NCBI GenBank assembly: GCA_963969595.1
Contig: OZ018408.1
Span: 248,001 to 312,000 of the forward strand
DNA: 64,000 nucleotides
Origin: Neckera pumila
Lineage: Eukaryota; Streptophyta; Bryopsida; Hypnales; Neckeraceae
Direction of reading: 5' to 3'
The notes under the pieces were generated by a model that saw only the letters and a list, made by a program, of their open reading frames with translations, was not told the origin of the DNA and searched no databases. Shown one piece after another: positions 35,259-47,068 of the stretch. Made by a program: the position numbers and the translations under genes. The number at the start of each line of letters is the position of its first letter. Position 1 is the stretch's first letter.

Positions 35259-36027
35259 GAAAAAAATAAATTTTGACACACCTATACCGACGTTCACTGA
35301 ATCTGGACAGATCAGGGAACGGGCCTGAAACGGCCCTCCAAGACCCACAAATATCATCTAATGAGTGGACACCTAATGACCCCATGACAATTTTTTGGCC
35401 ACAATCAATGTCTAACTTGACACCAATGGAATAATTAGTGACTTCATTAGGAAGACCTGATTTTTCAGTGTAAATCATTGTAGAAAGTGACTTTTAATGG
35501 CCTTCTACATTAGAAATTATTGTGACCACTTTAGGTGATTAAGAAGAGCATATTGGATACAATTTTAGTTGGTTATGAGGTTGTCTACTGACTCTTTTGG
35601 ACATATCACTTCAAAAATCCGTAACAAATTCATACTTTGTTTGAAAAATATAATTTCAATTGCTCTCACTATTTTTCACACTTGTCTTCATGTGGAAAAA
35701 AGTTTGAAAATTTTCAACAATGGCATGAAGGTAGACTCCTAATTTTGACCACAATGGGCTGGTTTACCTTACTTGAGAGCTGTTCGACAGTTCAAGATTT
35801 TTGGTGATTGAAAATCAAGCTGCTGGGGTGCGTGTTGATCTCTTGATGATGATCGAGGAGTTTTGGAATGTTTGAATCTTGGTGCTTGAATTTGGAGCTT
35901 GGACTGATAAGCTTACTAACTTACTTGAGAGTTGAGATGAGCTCAAGTGATGAGTTTGACAAACTGGGGATCATAGGCTTCGTTGGGATTAGGAGTTGCT
36001 ACAATAGGCTTAACAAGAATTCATACC

Positions 36028-36260
36028 TTAACCCCTAAAGTCCCATGGCCATTTTTTTTGTCAAAAATCACTCAAAATTGTCATCTTTGCTGTATTCACC
36101 TAAAAAAGCAATTTTTTTATTTTTAGAATCAAACCATAGGATCTTGTACTTCACTTGCCTAAGATCATGTGGTAAAAATTCATCAAATTTGACCGTACAG
36201 CTAGAAGATATTAGCATTCAAAGTCGTACAAAAAGTTTTTTTTCAAGACCATGCTTAGCA
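36028..36260 (-). mobile_element. TTAA element, family A, truncated copy
   Basis: Starts TTAACCCCTAAAGTCCCATG, then GTCAAAAATCACTCAAAATTG, matching the reversed right end of the 18730 copy. Similarity fades after the GATATTAGCATTCAAAG motif and no second terminus is seen. Confidence 0.65.
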
Positions 36261-37341
36261 GTTTATTTTTTGGGGCCTTATGAGGTCCAAATGCCTAAAA
36301 AAAATGGGTTGCATCAAGCCTAGAGGAAAAATTTGAAGAAAAATTAGATGATAATGCTAAATTGCTCCAATTTTTTTTTTTAATTTTGGAAAAAAATGCC
36401 AAATTTAAATGAAATTCATCTAGATATGTGGATGAAATGATAGCTCTATCCAAATATAGATGAATACTAAAATATTTGGCTACATCATTTTCTTGTATCA
36501 CCGTCCAATAGATTTCAGTCTAAATACATCCCTTCCATCCTTCATTCTCACTAACTATTAATGAGGTAATTCCTTTATTTGGCCATCAAAATTCTCCTGA
36601 TGGTAGATGGTAATTTTCTTTAACTTTTGTTGATTTCAACAATTTTTCTTATTTACTTATATTTTATTTTTTCAAATATTTTTTTTGCTAACCCTGCCCT
36701 ATAGATACGATATGCATCAATCGATGTCTCAAAAAGTGTATGGGCGTCTAAGAACATCTAAAAGAACAAAATGAAAATTCTAAAATGGCATAAAAGTATG
36801 CTAACTAGGCATGCCACATCATCCTTGCTAGTTGCCACGTCATTTTTTCCACCGCCATGTAATGTGCCATGTCATGTGCCATGTCATAGACGAGCTAGAT
36901 GAAAAAAATTCCATGCGGCTCTCCTTGCTTGCGTGGCGCTTACGTGGTACAAACGTAGCAGCCACATGGCACGATTTTGTTGAATGTAAAACCAATGTCT
37001 CGGTGGACATTACATACTTAACATCCAATGTTGCCCTGTCAAGTGGGATGTTTTTTGGACATTAACTTTGACACGATTTTTTGGACATCAATGTTGAGAC
37101 CAATAGACGTCAACCCTGACTTCAAACTGAAGATGGATTTCTTTTAGTGACATCAAATGGGAGAGGCAGGTCACATAAAAACTTCCAAATTCCTCGAGAC
37201 CTTATATGTCAACTGAAACCACCCACGAGTCAAACCTCCCATATTTTCCAAATGGCACAAATGCTAAGAGTTTCCATTGCTCTATTGAAATTGCAAGGGT
37301 TAAAAATTGGGAGGTAGGTTCCATCTCAATACGTAGTCATT
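36261..37341. other. Intergenic DNA, no gene seen
   Basis: AT-rich sequence. Around 36855-36885 the phrase CATGTGCCATGT recurs directly. The plus-strand frame at 36832-37065 lacks any known motif. Confidence 0.4.
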
Positions 37342-37410
37342 AACCCTAAACTCTTAGAGTACCTAGGTAACCCTAAACTCTTAGAATACCCAGGTAACCT
37401 TAAACCCTTT
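37342..37410 (+). repeat. 27-bp tandem repeat, about 2.5 copies
   Basis: Units start at 37342, 37369 and 37396, each opening AACC(C/T)TAAAC and ending CAGGT or TAGGT. The AACCCTAAAC core resembles the plant telomere repeat by chance or descent. Confidence 0.8.
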
Positions 37411-37593
37411 AGGTCATAGGAACAAGAATGTAGGGCATTCATGGATATACAATTACACCTTCTGTTACAGGAGTTACACTGGTGTAAGTTATTTCTTAAG
37501 AATGCACGTTGAAATCACTAGCCTCTTGTGGAAAGCACGTATGGTTGCTTGTCTTTTGTTCCAGAACCCATTTGAGAAAAAATCAACCTTTGG

Positions 37594-37740
37594 GAGGGCC
37601 GTTCCAAATTGACATGCCATGCTATTTCAAGCATGGCCTGTCAACTTAGAAAAGTGCCCTTGGTGAGTAGTCATAGTGGATGACTGCTCGCCGGAGCAAT
37701 CAAATTTTGTAGATTTTTTTTATTTTTTTATTTTTTAATA
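37594..37740 (+). repeat. Dispersed repeat with conserved terminal hairpin, copy 1
   Basis: About 130 bp match 63814-63940 closely: GAGGGCCGTTCCAA, ATGCCATGCTATTTCA, TGACTGCTCGCCGGAGCAAT. The 5' end holds a hairpin (37604-37648): GACATGCCATGC pairs with GCATGGCCTGTC around a short ATTTC loop. A second small dyad is GCTCGCCGGAGC. A T-rich tail follows in both copies. Confidence 0.65.
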
Positions 37741-38720
37741 AATTTTTTAAGATTTTTTTATTTTTTTATTTTATTCAAAAATCTAGATTCATGTGTCACT
37801 ATCACAACAGTTTCAGCTGTGCGGAAATAGGGAAAAAAACTATTTTTTTAGCCCCTTAAAACTAAATTTCAGGGTATTAAAGGGGTTCGGGGAGCAGCCC
37901 TTTGGAGGGCTTATTTTTTCTCAAATGCCATTCTTAGAGTGTATCTTTGCTGCAATTAGTGAATCTCCTGTCATAGAGTTAATGTTTAAGCTGGATACCT
38001 TGGAGTGCATATTTTGCTGTAGAATCCATTCTTACGGCATATCTTTGCAAGCTAGGTCCTAAAGCAAACCAAACAAAAGCAAAACATGTTAAATTGAGAT
38101 CTATAACTGTAGTTGCTACTAGAATTTGGTGAAAACTAATTAGTTTTTCTTAGAAACGAATTTCTTATAAATTTCAAGTATTTAATATTCGGATTTTTGT
38201 GAAGAAATTTCAAGCATCTAGAGAGTATTTTGGCCTAACTAAATCTTTGCGCACAAAAATGTAATAATTTTGTTTTAAATCCATTGAAATCAAGTGGAAG
38301 GTTTTAAAGTTAAGTTTAGGATTTAGGGTTTAGGGTTACATGGATATTCGAAAGCTTTAGCATTTGGAGGTCAGGATTTGGATGGAATCTACCCCACACA
38401 CACACATTTTCAACCACTGTAATTACAACGGTACAGTAAAATGCCTTAGCAAGTGCATGGTTTGGGAGATATGAGTGGTTTGATTCTTGTCTAACTTTTT
38501 GAGTGGTGTGGAATTTGGAGATTCGGAGGGAACCTACTTTCTTATTTGTAGTGCTTGCAATTCTTGTAATGTGCCTATTTTTTTGAATGGGTGTACGGTT
38601 TGGAAGATATGGATGGGTTAAGATGGGGACGGGGGTTTGGGGTTGAGGATCGACGGTTGAGGGTTTGGCATTTACATAGGTGTTCTAAGAGTTCAAGGTT
38701 TACGACTAAGTGTTGAGATG

Positions 38721-38820
38721 GAACCTACCCCCCAATTTTTGACCCATGCAATTTGAAGAACCTACCCCCCAATTTTTGACCCATGCAATTTGAAGAACCT
38801 ACCCCCCAATTTTCAACTCT
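38721..38820 (+). repeat. 37-bp tandem repeat, 2.7 copies
   Basis: Units begin at 38721, 38758 and 38795 (GAACCTACCCCCCAATTTT...). The same motif occurs inverted at about 37310-37345 and 38950-38975 (GTAGG(T/C)TCCATCTCAA), so 37.3-39.0 kb is a larger mosaic of direct and inverted copies. Confidence 0.8.
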
Positions 38821-39392
38821 TGTGATTCCAACGGAGCAATACAAGCTCATAGCATATGCGTTGTTTGGGAGATATGGGAGGTTTGACTCATTGATGGTTT
38901 GGGTTGACTTTTTGGATCACTAGGAGTTTAGCATTTAGGGTTTAAGATCAAAAAATGGGAAGTAGGCTCCATCTCAACACCTAGTCATAAACCTTGAATT
39001 CTTAGAACATCTTATGGTTCTTTCCTTAATCTGTGTGCAAAACCTCTTATGCTCAAATGTTTTGATCTCCTACTCTATATATTTCTATACATGTAAATAC
39101 ATGTAAGTTTCTATTTATAATTCCAGTGTAGTTATGTCAAGGTGTTATGTCTTACATTTTGGTACAAGTCGATAACTACAGTAGGGCAGATCTAAATTAT
39201 AAATGTACCAGCTTAGACATGACCCCCGAAAGTGCTGGTTTAGAAGAGGGGCATGTGGACTATCCATACCTTGCCCTTTATCTTCAGTTTAGATTCCAAG
39301 ATCCCAATGTCTATAATCTCAAATAAGAGAAGCACGGGGATGCTAATCTTACTGCAATTGCACCTGCAAAGAGATCCACTCAGGAGCCAACT

Positions 39393-40330
39393 TTAACCCC
39401 TAAAGTTCCTTGACTATGTTCTCACGAAAAATACTCCAAAGTTACCATTTTTAGAACAAGTACCAAATTTTTGAAAAATATCATTTTGAGACACATGCAA
39501 CCATAGGATCTTGTAGTAATCTGGTTTGAGAATGTGTGGAAAAAATTTCAGAAATTTCCATCATGTAGATTGGAAGATATAAGCATTTGAAGTGGCAAAA
39601 GTCTTTTTTTTGGCCCTACAAAAAATCGGGTAGCTGCACTTCACAAGGTCAGATTATTATGAAAAAAATTCTAAAATGGTTGTGCTTTCTGTGGATTCAT
39701 TCTTCAGGGCAAGTTGGCTACGTGCTTGAAAATTTTCAGATTATTTGAAACTATACAGCATATAGGAGAAAAATAGTAAGTAGAAAGAAGTAGAGAATGG
39801 TTCAAAACACTAAATTGTTAAGAAGTTATTTATGGAATTGAAAAATGCCAATCCCAGTGGTTGCAATGTTGTAATGAACAATCTACATCCTACAATTTTA
39901 TTTTTATTTTAAAAAAAATTGAAAATCAAGTGAAATAAATGACTTCAAAGTTTATTTTAGAGTAGACAATCCATAACTGCTTGCAAACTAAAAATCCTTG
40001 TAAAGTTTGATTTATTGATCAAAATGGATTTATTCAAAGCTTTCCACATATATATATAAATCTAATAAACCAATTTCAAATTTTTATTTTTGAAAAAAGT
40101 GATTTTCTTTGATCTGCCCGGACTGCCCGAGTTGAGAAACAAACAACATATTAGGCCATAACTTTTGACTCATATTTCCAAATGTCATGAAATTTGGTGC
40201 ATATGAAAGATATTCCTTGTCCCCACCTTCTATAAAAATTCCAGCCCAAAATATGCAAATCTCCAGTCACACGTACCTGCCCAAAATTTCTATGTTGCTA
40301 AAAAACGCATGTTGGTCCTTTAGGAGTTAA
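39393..40330 (+). mobile_element. TTAA element, family B, copy 1 (piggyBac-like MITE)
   Basis: Begins TTAACCCCTAAAGTTCC and ends GGTCCTTTAGGAGTTAA; TTAA at 39393-39396 and 40327-40330; 938 bp. Family B interior marks: GTAGCTGCACTTCACAAGGT, AACACTAAATTGTTAA and GAAACTAT/GGAATTG-rich stretches, shared with 48539 and, reversed, 49877 and 62038. Families A and B share the termini and the subterminal TAGGATCTTGTA...GATTG(C/G)AAGATAT segment, so they are related. No coding capacity. Confidence 0.82.
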
Positions 40331-41042
40331 AGACGAGCAAGAAAAGAATATGGAGTATAGAGAACAACTTTGAGGACCCTTTTCAAATGATTATTGGTCT
40401 TTTCTCATTCAAGTCAATGATTTGTCCTTTTCTTTGTGATGAAGGAAACGAAGGAGCTAGAGATCATTCAATGAGTTCCGAGCATTTGTCAAGGTTATGT
40501 ACAGCGTAGACTGATCTGCTCCACTATGTTCATAACAACAAGAGTGAGGAGTTGGGTGAAGGCACGACAAAAGAAGCAAAATGCTTTGTTGTAGAGGAGA
40601 CCTGTGTTCTTGCCTATGAATCGGGTAGTTAGGAAGGAACTGCATTGTTTCTTCCATAGGCTTTAGGACCAAGACTAGGTGCTCTGCATTAGGACATAGA
40701 CCTACAAACCAAATTTGTAATCAATTTTGTGATTTGGTTAGAGTTTTATTGTGTCTTGACTGTCTCCTCCAGAGGCCCTAGGTGTCTTAGCATTGGGCTT
40801 TTGTCCCTTTTATTTCAAAATAAATAATAATAAAAGAAACTGTTCACAGTAGAAAATGTGACGATTTTAGGTGTTATATATGTTACGGAATGTGAGACAT
40901 GGATGAGACAGGGACGGATGTGGAATTGTGCATGGATGACGCTGGGATGAGGCTTGGATGAATCTCCGTTGTCCCACCCTTCTTTGTCCGAGGAGTACAT
41001 TGCAGCAGCTTCGCACTTCAGCACTTCTCCAAAAACCAAAAA
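40331..41042. other. Intergenic DNA, no firm gene
   Basis: Better-balanced composition than the neighbours, but no frame is recognisable. Possibly a fragment of captured or decayed coding DNA. Confidence 0.35.
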
Positions 41043-41398
41043 AAAAATTGATGCCTAGATTGCCCAAAAAACAAGATTGTTATAATTTTCTCATCACTAG
41101 AATAGAACAAATCAAAGTTTTACATATAGGCCAAAATATAGCATCTTAGGAAGAAAAAAATTTTAAATTTATTGACATTTTGTGATTTTTTTGGGTTGCC
41201 TGTCGACCTTCGTTTTTAGCATTTTGTGCCATAACTTTTGCTTCCAGGCACTGATTGAAATAAAAGTTATATTCTCAAGAAGATTATGTATTTTCTTAGC
41301 TTCACTAAAAGTTTTAGAAAATTATGATGAATATTGAGTATAAATGTATCCAAGTTGCATTTTGGCTCCTGTAGGTACAATGGGACTTTAGGGGTTAA
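41043..41398 (-). mobile_element. TTAA element, family A, 5'-truncated in this orientation
   Basis: Ends GGGACTTTAGGGGTTAA (TTAA 41395-41398), with the GTGCCATAACTTTTGCTTCC and GTTATATTCTC interior of family A. The other end is lost near 41043, in a poly(A) run. Confidence 0.7.
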
Positions 41399-41892
41399 AT
41401 TAGGCTTTTTGTTTTTTGTATTTTGTTTTGTTTGTTATGTTAAGGTCTCTAGAATTGCATGTCCTCCAACCTCATTCTTGGTACCATCTGAAAGTCTTCA
41501 ACGGGGATGGATTCATGGACTTTGTTTTATGGTATTCCGAGTAAGGCAAAAAAGATATTGAATTGCAAAATTTTTATGAACTAAAAAATTAGAAATTGCT
41601 TTCACTTTTTTATTTTATCATATTGTGGCAATGGCACAAGGTACACTAGTCTATGCTTTAGGTTAGGTTGTTTATTTTGTTTTGTTTATTACAATGAGAT
41701 CTCTTGAACCGTGCATTCTCCGGTCATATTCTTGGTACTTTTGGAAAGCCTCCTGTGAGAAGGGGTGCACAAGCGTTGTTTTGTGCCATTTGGGCCTTCA
41801 GTGTAAAAGTTATTGAACTTCAAAGTTTTAATGAATGAAAAGTGAAAAATTATATTTATTTTACTATATTGTGACAATGGCACAGCAAACAA
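41399..41892 (+). repeat. Tandem pair of repeat unit F
   Basis: Two direct copies of about 240 bp (41399-41640 and about 41655-41892). Each starts TTAGG...TTTTGTTTTGTTT, passes TTCTTGGTAC, and ends TGTG(G/A)CAATGGCACA. The same unit recurs at 48002 and inverted at 48262. No coding frame is shared. The first copy abuts the TTAA element end, exactly as at 48001. Confidence 0.75.
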
Positions 41893-44800
41893 GCTTTGAC
41901 AAACCTTATAGATGGTGCAGAAGTTGATGGTCTAATTTAGAAAATCAATCTTAATCCTTAGAATTACTGTGGAAATCATATCTTTTCATTACCGTGTGAA
42001 TCATTGGCTTAAAATTTTTGCAAAAGCATTCATAGGAAGTCAAACTACTATAGAAAACTTTCCCTTTTCACAACAAAATTTTAAGGATAAATAGTTGAAC
42101 CTTGTCCTACTAGAATAATTCCTTGTCATCCATTGGACGCCAAACGTCCATGTTGATATTTAAGGGTTAATGTCATTTGGGCAACTTACAATGAAGGACT
42201 AACACTCTCAAAGATTAAATAAGGTAACATGCTCAAAAATCGCTCATCTAAGGGTTGGTCCACCTTTTTCATGTATTTACTTGGATGGAAATATTTTTAG
42301 CTCATTTTTCAAAGATAGAGAAATAGATGAGGAATCTAACAAGTGGTTTCATATTTTTTGCAGCATTCTTGAAGTAGTTATAAATTTTCAATCAAGTTGT
42401 GCCATAGGTGCCTATTATGACCTTAGGCCTTTCATAAACCATTCACTTGCAATTCAAAAGAAAGATGGGGAGCTAAGAGAATGATTGGCTCTCCTTGAAT
42501 CATTCAATGACTATAGAGGTCAATTTTAGAACCACTTCATTTTCATTTCACAACCGTTTATAGGGACGGTTCTTAATGCCCTTGCAATTTTCAAGCATGT
42601 TACCTTAGTCACTATGAAGACAAAACTCGAGACAAAACCATTTTAGAGCTAGAATTTTATATAAAAGACTTTGTAGTTTGTTTTTGACAATTGAGCTTTG
42701 TCAGCTGTAGGGAACTTAACACACTAAAGACATATTGACGGTTGACACTAGCTATGTCAAATTGAGCAAAGTGAATGAACTATCTCACTAAAGCTATTTT
42801 TGATTGCACGGACTACCTATGACTCAAGGGCATATTAGGTCATTTTTAGCTAAATCAAATCAAGGTGTCCTGAACAAGGAAAAAAATCAAATATAAAATA
42901 ATATTCACTCTTAAAAAAATTAAATTAGAGAACAATATAATTTCTAATGGTTTCAATTTGCGGCTTAATTTATTATAGCGGACACCACTAAAAACAATAC
43001 AAAATACATTAGAAGATGTTAATTGACATGAAATGGAAAAACATAAAAAATGTACAATAAAATGGCCAAATTTGGGCAATCAACACAAACAAGTTAATTG
43101 ATAAAGGGACATAATTCAAACATGTAAAATTACTTAACTCTGACAAAACAACCACAAAACCCGTTAATATTGCATCCAAACAAGTAGAAGTTAGTACATC
43201 CACAAACCATTTAACAAGTATAAAGCAAGTCTGTTGGAATGTGGTTTTATAATATAAAGAAAAGCGATGGAGAGAAGATGACATTTTTCCACTCCAAGGC
43301 TCAAGCTCCAAGGTGGTTTAAAGACTAAAGCTTAAGGTCTTTAAGTTAAAGAAGCTTTCAAAACCAACATTTTGAGAACAAAGTGCAAAATGATGAGCAA
43401 CTAAGATGAGAGAATATAAAGACTAAATTGTGAAAGTGGTATTTAGAAGGAAGAAAGAAGACCACTTGATATAGAACTGCCCAATATCGTCATCTACCAA
43501 TTTTGCCACCTGCAAGTCCCTCTCGTTTGCATCAATGGCCACCCATCACCACAATCTTAGCAAACCTTTATCATGATGGCAGTGCACTTGAGAAGCAGAC
43601 ACGTCAGCCCACATTTTACTAAGGATCTAACCACGCTTCAATAAAGGTCTATTTATGCTTTAACATATTAGCTTTGAAAAATCATAGAAATTCACTTCTT
43701 GTTAGAATATCTTCATTCTTTTTGCAAATGACTTCTCTCAAACTTTTCAATCTCTAAAAAATACAAGATCTGACAAATAACTTCCTCAAAGTACCTAAAT
43801 AGCAAATTTTTATTGTGATAGGCAGTTCTATCTTATACCCTTATACCTTCTTTTTACCATAAAATCTTAGAGAAGTAAATTTTTAAGGTCAAAATCCCAA
43901 AGGCAATGCTTTGCTAGATTAAAATTTAACTTTTGGTAAAAAGCTCCAAATGCCAAATAGATTGCACCATTGGCATTTTATATATCTTTCCTTTTTTTAG
44001 TTAATCAAATTTATAAAATGCAAGTATAGAAAATATGAAATTTTGCAAAATTAACCAAAGTGGAAGCTTTTCATCCCAAAGAATATGACCTTTATGAGGT
44101 ATTCAAAAGAACCGAGAAAGCAAAAAAAACAAAAGACAACTTATATTATTAGTGAATTTTACCTCCAGGGCCTCAAGAATGTTGTTTGACCAACACCTCA
44201 GGGACTTGTCACTACTAGAGAATTTGATGTCTGAGACAATGACTGAGAATATAAATGTGTACTAACTTTTAAAGAACATTTTATGTCCAATTTTGGTGAA
44301 ATGTCACTATTTTTCAATTTTAAAACACATATTTCAAAATTTTGATATTTGTCTCATATAGTACTATGTACTCAAAATTTATGTTTATTTTTAGTGAAGT
44401 TTTAAAACATTCAAGATCAAGAACTATGTGAAAGTTGGCGTTTCACTTTCAAAATGTCCCTTTGGCTTGCAAGGTCTTTAAGGGTTAAAAAAGTCTTGTA
44501 AATTCGGAAGCCTAAATTTGAAAATGGATAACACAAATGTGTTCATTCATGCCATGTCAACTTTACATCTCTTGTGCACATGCCATTTCATATTTTAATT
44601 CGATGTGGAGAATGACATGATACTATATGGTGAAGGAACTTTTATAATGTATAATTGTGGAAGAATTTCAAATGTACAATAATGATATTTTCAAAAATTA
44701 CAATTTTCAAGACAATTGATGGAAAGAATCATAGACATATATTGTAGTGCGCAAATAAGGTATTCTTTAAATTAATGATGAATGGATGACATGGATGAAA

Positions 44801-45189
44801 TTCATTCATTTATCATCTCCATAGTAGTATCCTTCTTGTTGAAGGAAAAGCTATATTGTCACCCTTGGCTCTACTTGCAAAATGTAAACGCTAAATTGAT
44901 TTCTTTAAATGAAGCTTTTAAAATCCTAAATCGATGTTTTCAAAAAAAAAATTTTAATAATTCTAACAGTGATATTTTAAATTTGATGTTTAAAAAAAAT
45001 TGACATGTCTATTTTTAGTAATAGAGTCCTAGTGAGTGCTTTATTCTAAATACTTGTTGCTCCATACTCTCATCCAAGTATTGTTGCAATTTTTGCAAGA
45101 TAAGTATGCATATAAGCATTGGTTTGAATACATTCTATTTCCTAAAATTGTAAAGTCCTCTCAAAGACACATGAGATTTTAGTTAGGCT
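41893..45189. other. AT-rich intergenic DNA, no gene seen
   Basis: Both strands are closed by frequent stops; the longest frame (100 codons, 43009-43311 on -) shows no motif. GGTCTTTAAGGGTTAA at 44473-44488 may be a relic right end of the TTAA family. Confidence 0.4.
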
Positions 45190-45400
45190 TATGTGACGAC
45201 ATGATTCTTTTTAAAATTTCAATGAAGATAGAAAAATACATTACCTTAATAGGAATATAATTTTATTTCAATTGGTGCCCAACAACAAAAGTTGTGCTAC
45301 CCTAAGCTCCAAAAGCAATTTGGCTAGGCATAAAAAAAAATTGAAAATCATTTTCTTAATTCTTTTCCTTTCATACATATTATTTTTTTGTCTACATGGA
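45190..45400 (+). mobile_element. Fragment of TTAA family A
   Basis: GAATATAATTTTATTTCAAT, TGGTGCCCAACAACAAAAG and TTTTTTGTCTACATG match 23290-23450 of copy 2. Both ends are missing. Confidence 0.6.
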
Positions 45401-45410
45401 CAAAACTTAG

Positions 45411-46157
45411 TTAATCCCTAAAGGACCAAGCTGCGTTTTTTGGCAACATATCAATTTTGGACAGCCCACTATGGATGGAGTTTTTATTTTTTTTCTTTGA
45501 AAGTTTTACACTACATGTACCCAAGGAGTAGCTTTAAGGCCCAATAATTTTTGTAACTATTGATTAGGTAGTTAAAAAGTTATTGCATGATATGTGATTT
45601 TCTTTGAACTTTGGGCAGCCCAGGCAGCTCAAAAAATTTCTTTAAAAATGACTTTTAAAATAAATAAAATTTGAACTTGGTTCTTTAGATTTATATATAC
45701 ATGGAAAACTTTGAATCATTCAATTTCAATCTATGAATCGAAAGTGATGAGGAGTTTTAGTTTGCGGGTAGTTATGGTTTACAAAGACTCTATACCTACC
45801 CTCAAATTTAAAATCCTCATAACTTTTTACTCATAGATTGAAATTGAATGATTCAAAGTTTTTCATGTATATATGAATTTAAAGAAACAATTTCAAATTT
45901 TTATTTTTTTTAAAAGTCATATTTAAAGAAATTTTTTGAGCTGCCCGAGCTACCCAAAGTTCAAAGAAAATCACATATTATGCAATAACTTTTTAACTAT
46001 GTAGTCAAAAGTTACAAAAATTGTTGGGCCTTAAAGCTACTCCTTGGACACATGTTGAGTAAAATTTTCAAAGAAAAAAAATAAAAACTCCATCAATAGT
46101 GGGCTGCCTAAAATTGATATGTTGCCAAAAAACGCAGCTTGGTCCTTTAGGGGTTAA
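45411..46157. mobile_element. Foldback TTAA element (family B derivative)
   Basis: Begins TTAATCCCTAAAGGACCAAG and ends CTTGGTCCTTTAGGGGTTAA. The entire 747 bp is a near-perfect inverted repeat: arms of about 360 bp meet around 45785. Both arms contain CTGCGTTTTTTGGCAACATA, AAGGAGTAGCTTTAAGGCCC and TGAATGATTCAAAG (or complement). It arose from two head-to-head copies of one end of family B. A transcript would form a long double-stranded RNA. Confidence 0.85.
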
Positions 46158-46585
46158 AAAAGAGAAAGACAAAAAGACAAAAAGAGAGAGGCTTAGGGAG
46201 AAAGACATCCCAACTCCTATATCCATTTGATAAACTTCATTGAATTTGCATTTCCATTCCTAGTTTCACTTCCGAATGTTAATTCCTATTTCTAGCATTT
46301 TGTTCCTAAATTGTATTGATTCCACCATTTGCTTCATTCACTACAAGAATAAGGGGTATTTTAAGTGAGTTTTTAAGTATAGTCCTAGACATATGATTTT
46401 AAATAATGACCGTTAAGGAGATTTTCAGCAAAATTTTAATTAAAATACATTGCTTTTTTGCACAAAGTCTACTATTCCATTTTTGTGGAGTAAGTTCTCT
46501 ATTTCTAATTGGCAATCCTTAGTTTGCATCAATATCCTCGAACATAATTTGTGAACCAATGTTGTGGCTTACAAGTCTCAGGATA
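46158..46585. repeat. Duplicate of the 29.6-30.05 kb segment
   Basis: AAAAGAGAAAG..., TTTGCATTTCCATTCCTAGT and GCATCAATATCCTCGAACAT match 29603-30053 in the same order. Bases 46345-46440 are replaced by unrelated sequence. Confidence 0.75.
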
Positions 46586-47068
46586 TGTTTTCTTTGAGAC
46601 GAGGCTTCTAAAAAATACAAGATTCTTTAGAATGTATGGCAAGGTCTTTCAACTATAGATTGTTTTTTTGTTTATTTCAGACAATGTAGAAAGCGATCTT
46701 TGCTCAAGCTCTGCAGTTGATTACATGTATATAAATGGAAGAAATGTGCAAAATATGGATGAAATTTAGATTATTAATCCCAAACAATGTACATTCATCC
46801 AAAAAAGAGCAATATTGTCCTTAGAATATGTGACAATTTAGAGATTTCATTGACTAAAAATGATGGAATATATCACCTCATATTCCCTCAAACAAATTAA
46901 GCAAAATATTGCTCAATCTTCCCTTTAAACTTCTTGGGTGCTTCACTTTATTTTGTAAACCAAAATAAAAGGTCAACAAATTCTTTATTTACGATGGTCT
47001 TAGCCTCTTGGGAATTTGGAGCTTTGTTCTTGGAAGTTGGGACTAGCATCCATCCATTATCCATTACT
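46586..47068. other. Intergenic repeat related to 51360-51520
   Basis: No gene. AGAAAGCGAT..., GGATGAAATTT and ACATTCATCCAAA recur in the same order at 51380-51510, so both are parts of an unnamed dispersed repeat. Confidence 0.45.

Larger units (their letters stand above)
34611..35361. mobile_element. Nested TIR element carrying plastid DNA
   Basis: Ends CATTAGATGAGATTTGGGGG-TCTTGGAGGGC and, at the right, GCCCTCCAAGACCC-ACAAATATCATCTAATG are inverted repeats of about 30 bp with three mismatches. A clean target duplication could not be fixed because the flanks are themselves palindromic. Inside lie a GC-richer segment, an AT microsatellite, the ycf4 fragment and a T-rich tract. A possible relative is at 11640. 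Confidence 0.6.
34576..35771. mobile_element. TA-flanked AGGTAAA MITE, copy 3, enlarged by nested insertions
   Basis: Left end TA-AGGTAAACTAACCCATTG from 34576, right end CAATGGGCTGGTTTACCT-TA to 35771. The outer parts match the 441-bp copy at 24181 (reversed), including GGACACCTAATGA. Its 1196-bp length is explained by the inner TIR element of about 750 bp at 34611-35361. Confidence 0.75.

Noticed and set aside
38322..38335. Interstitial telomere repeat
   Set aside because: Only two TTTAGGG units; too short to indicate telomeric origin.
44473..44488. Right terminus of a TTAA element (GGTCTTTAAGGGTTAA)
   Set aside because: The sequence before it does not match family A or B and no left end was found.
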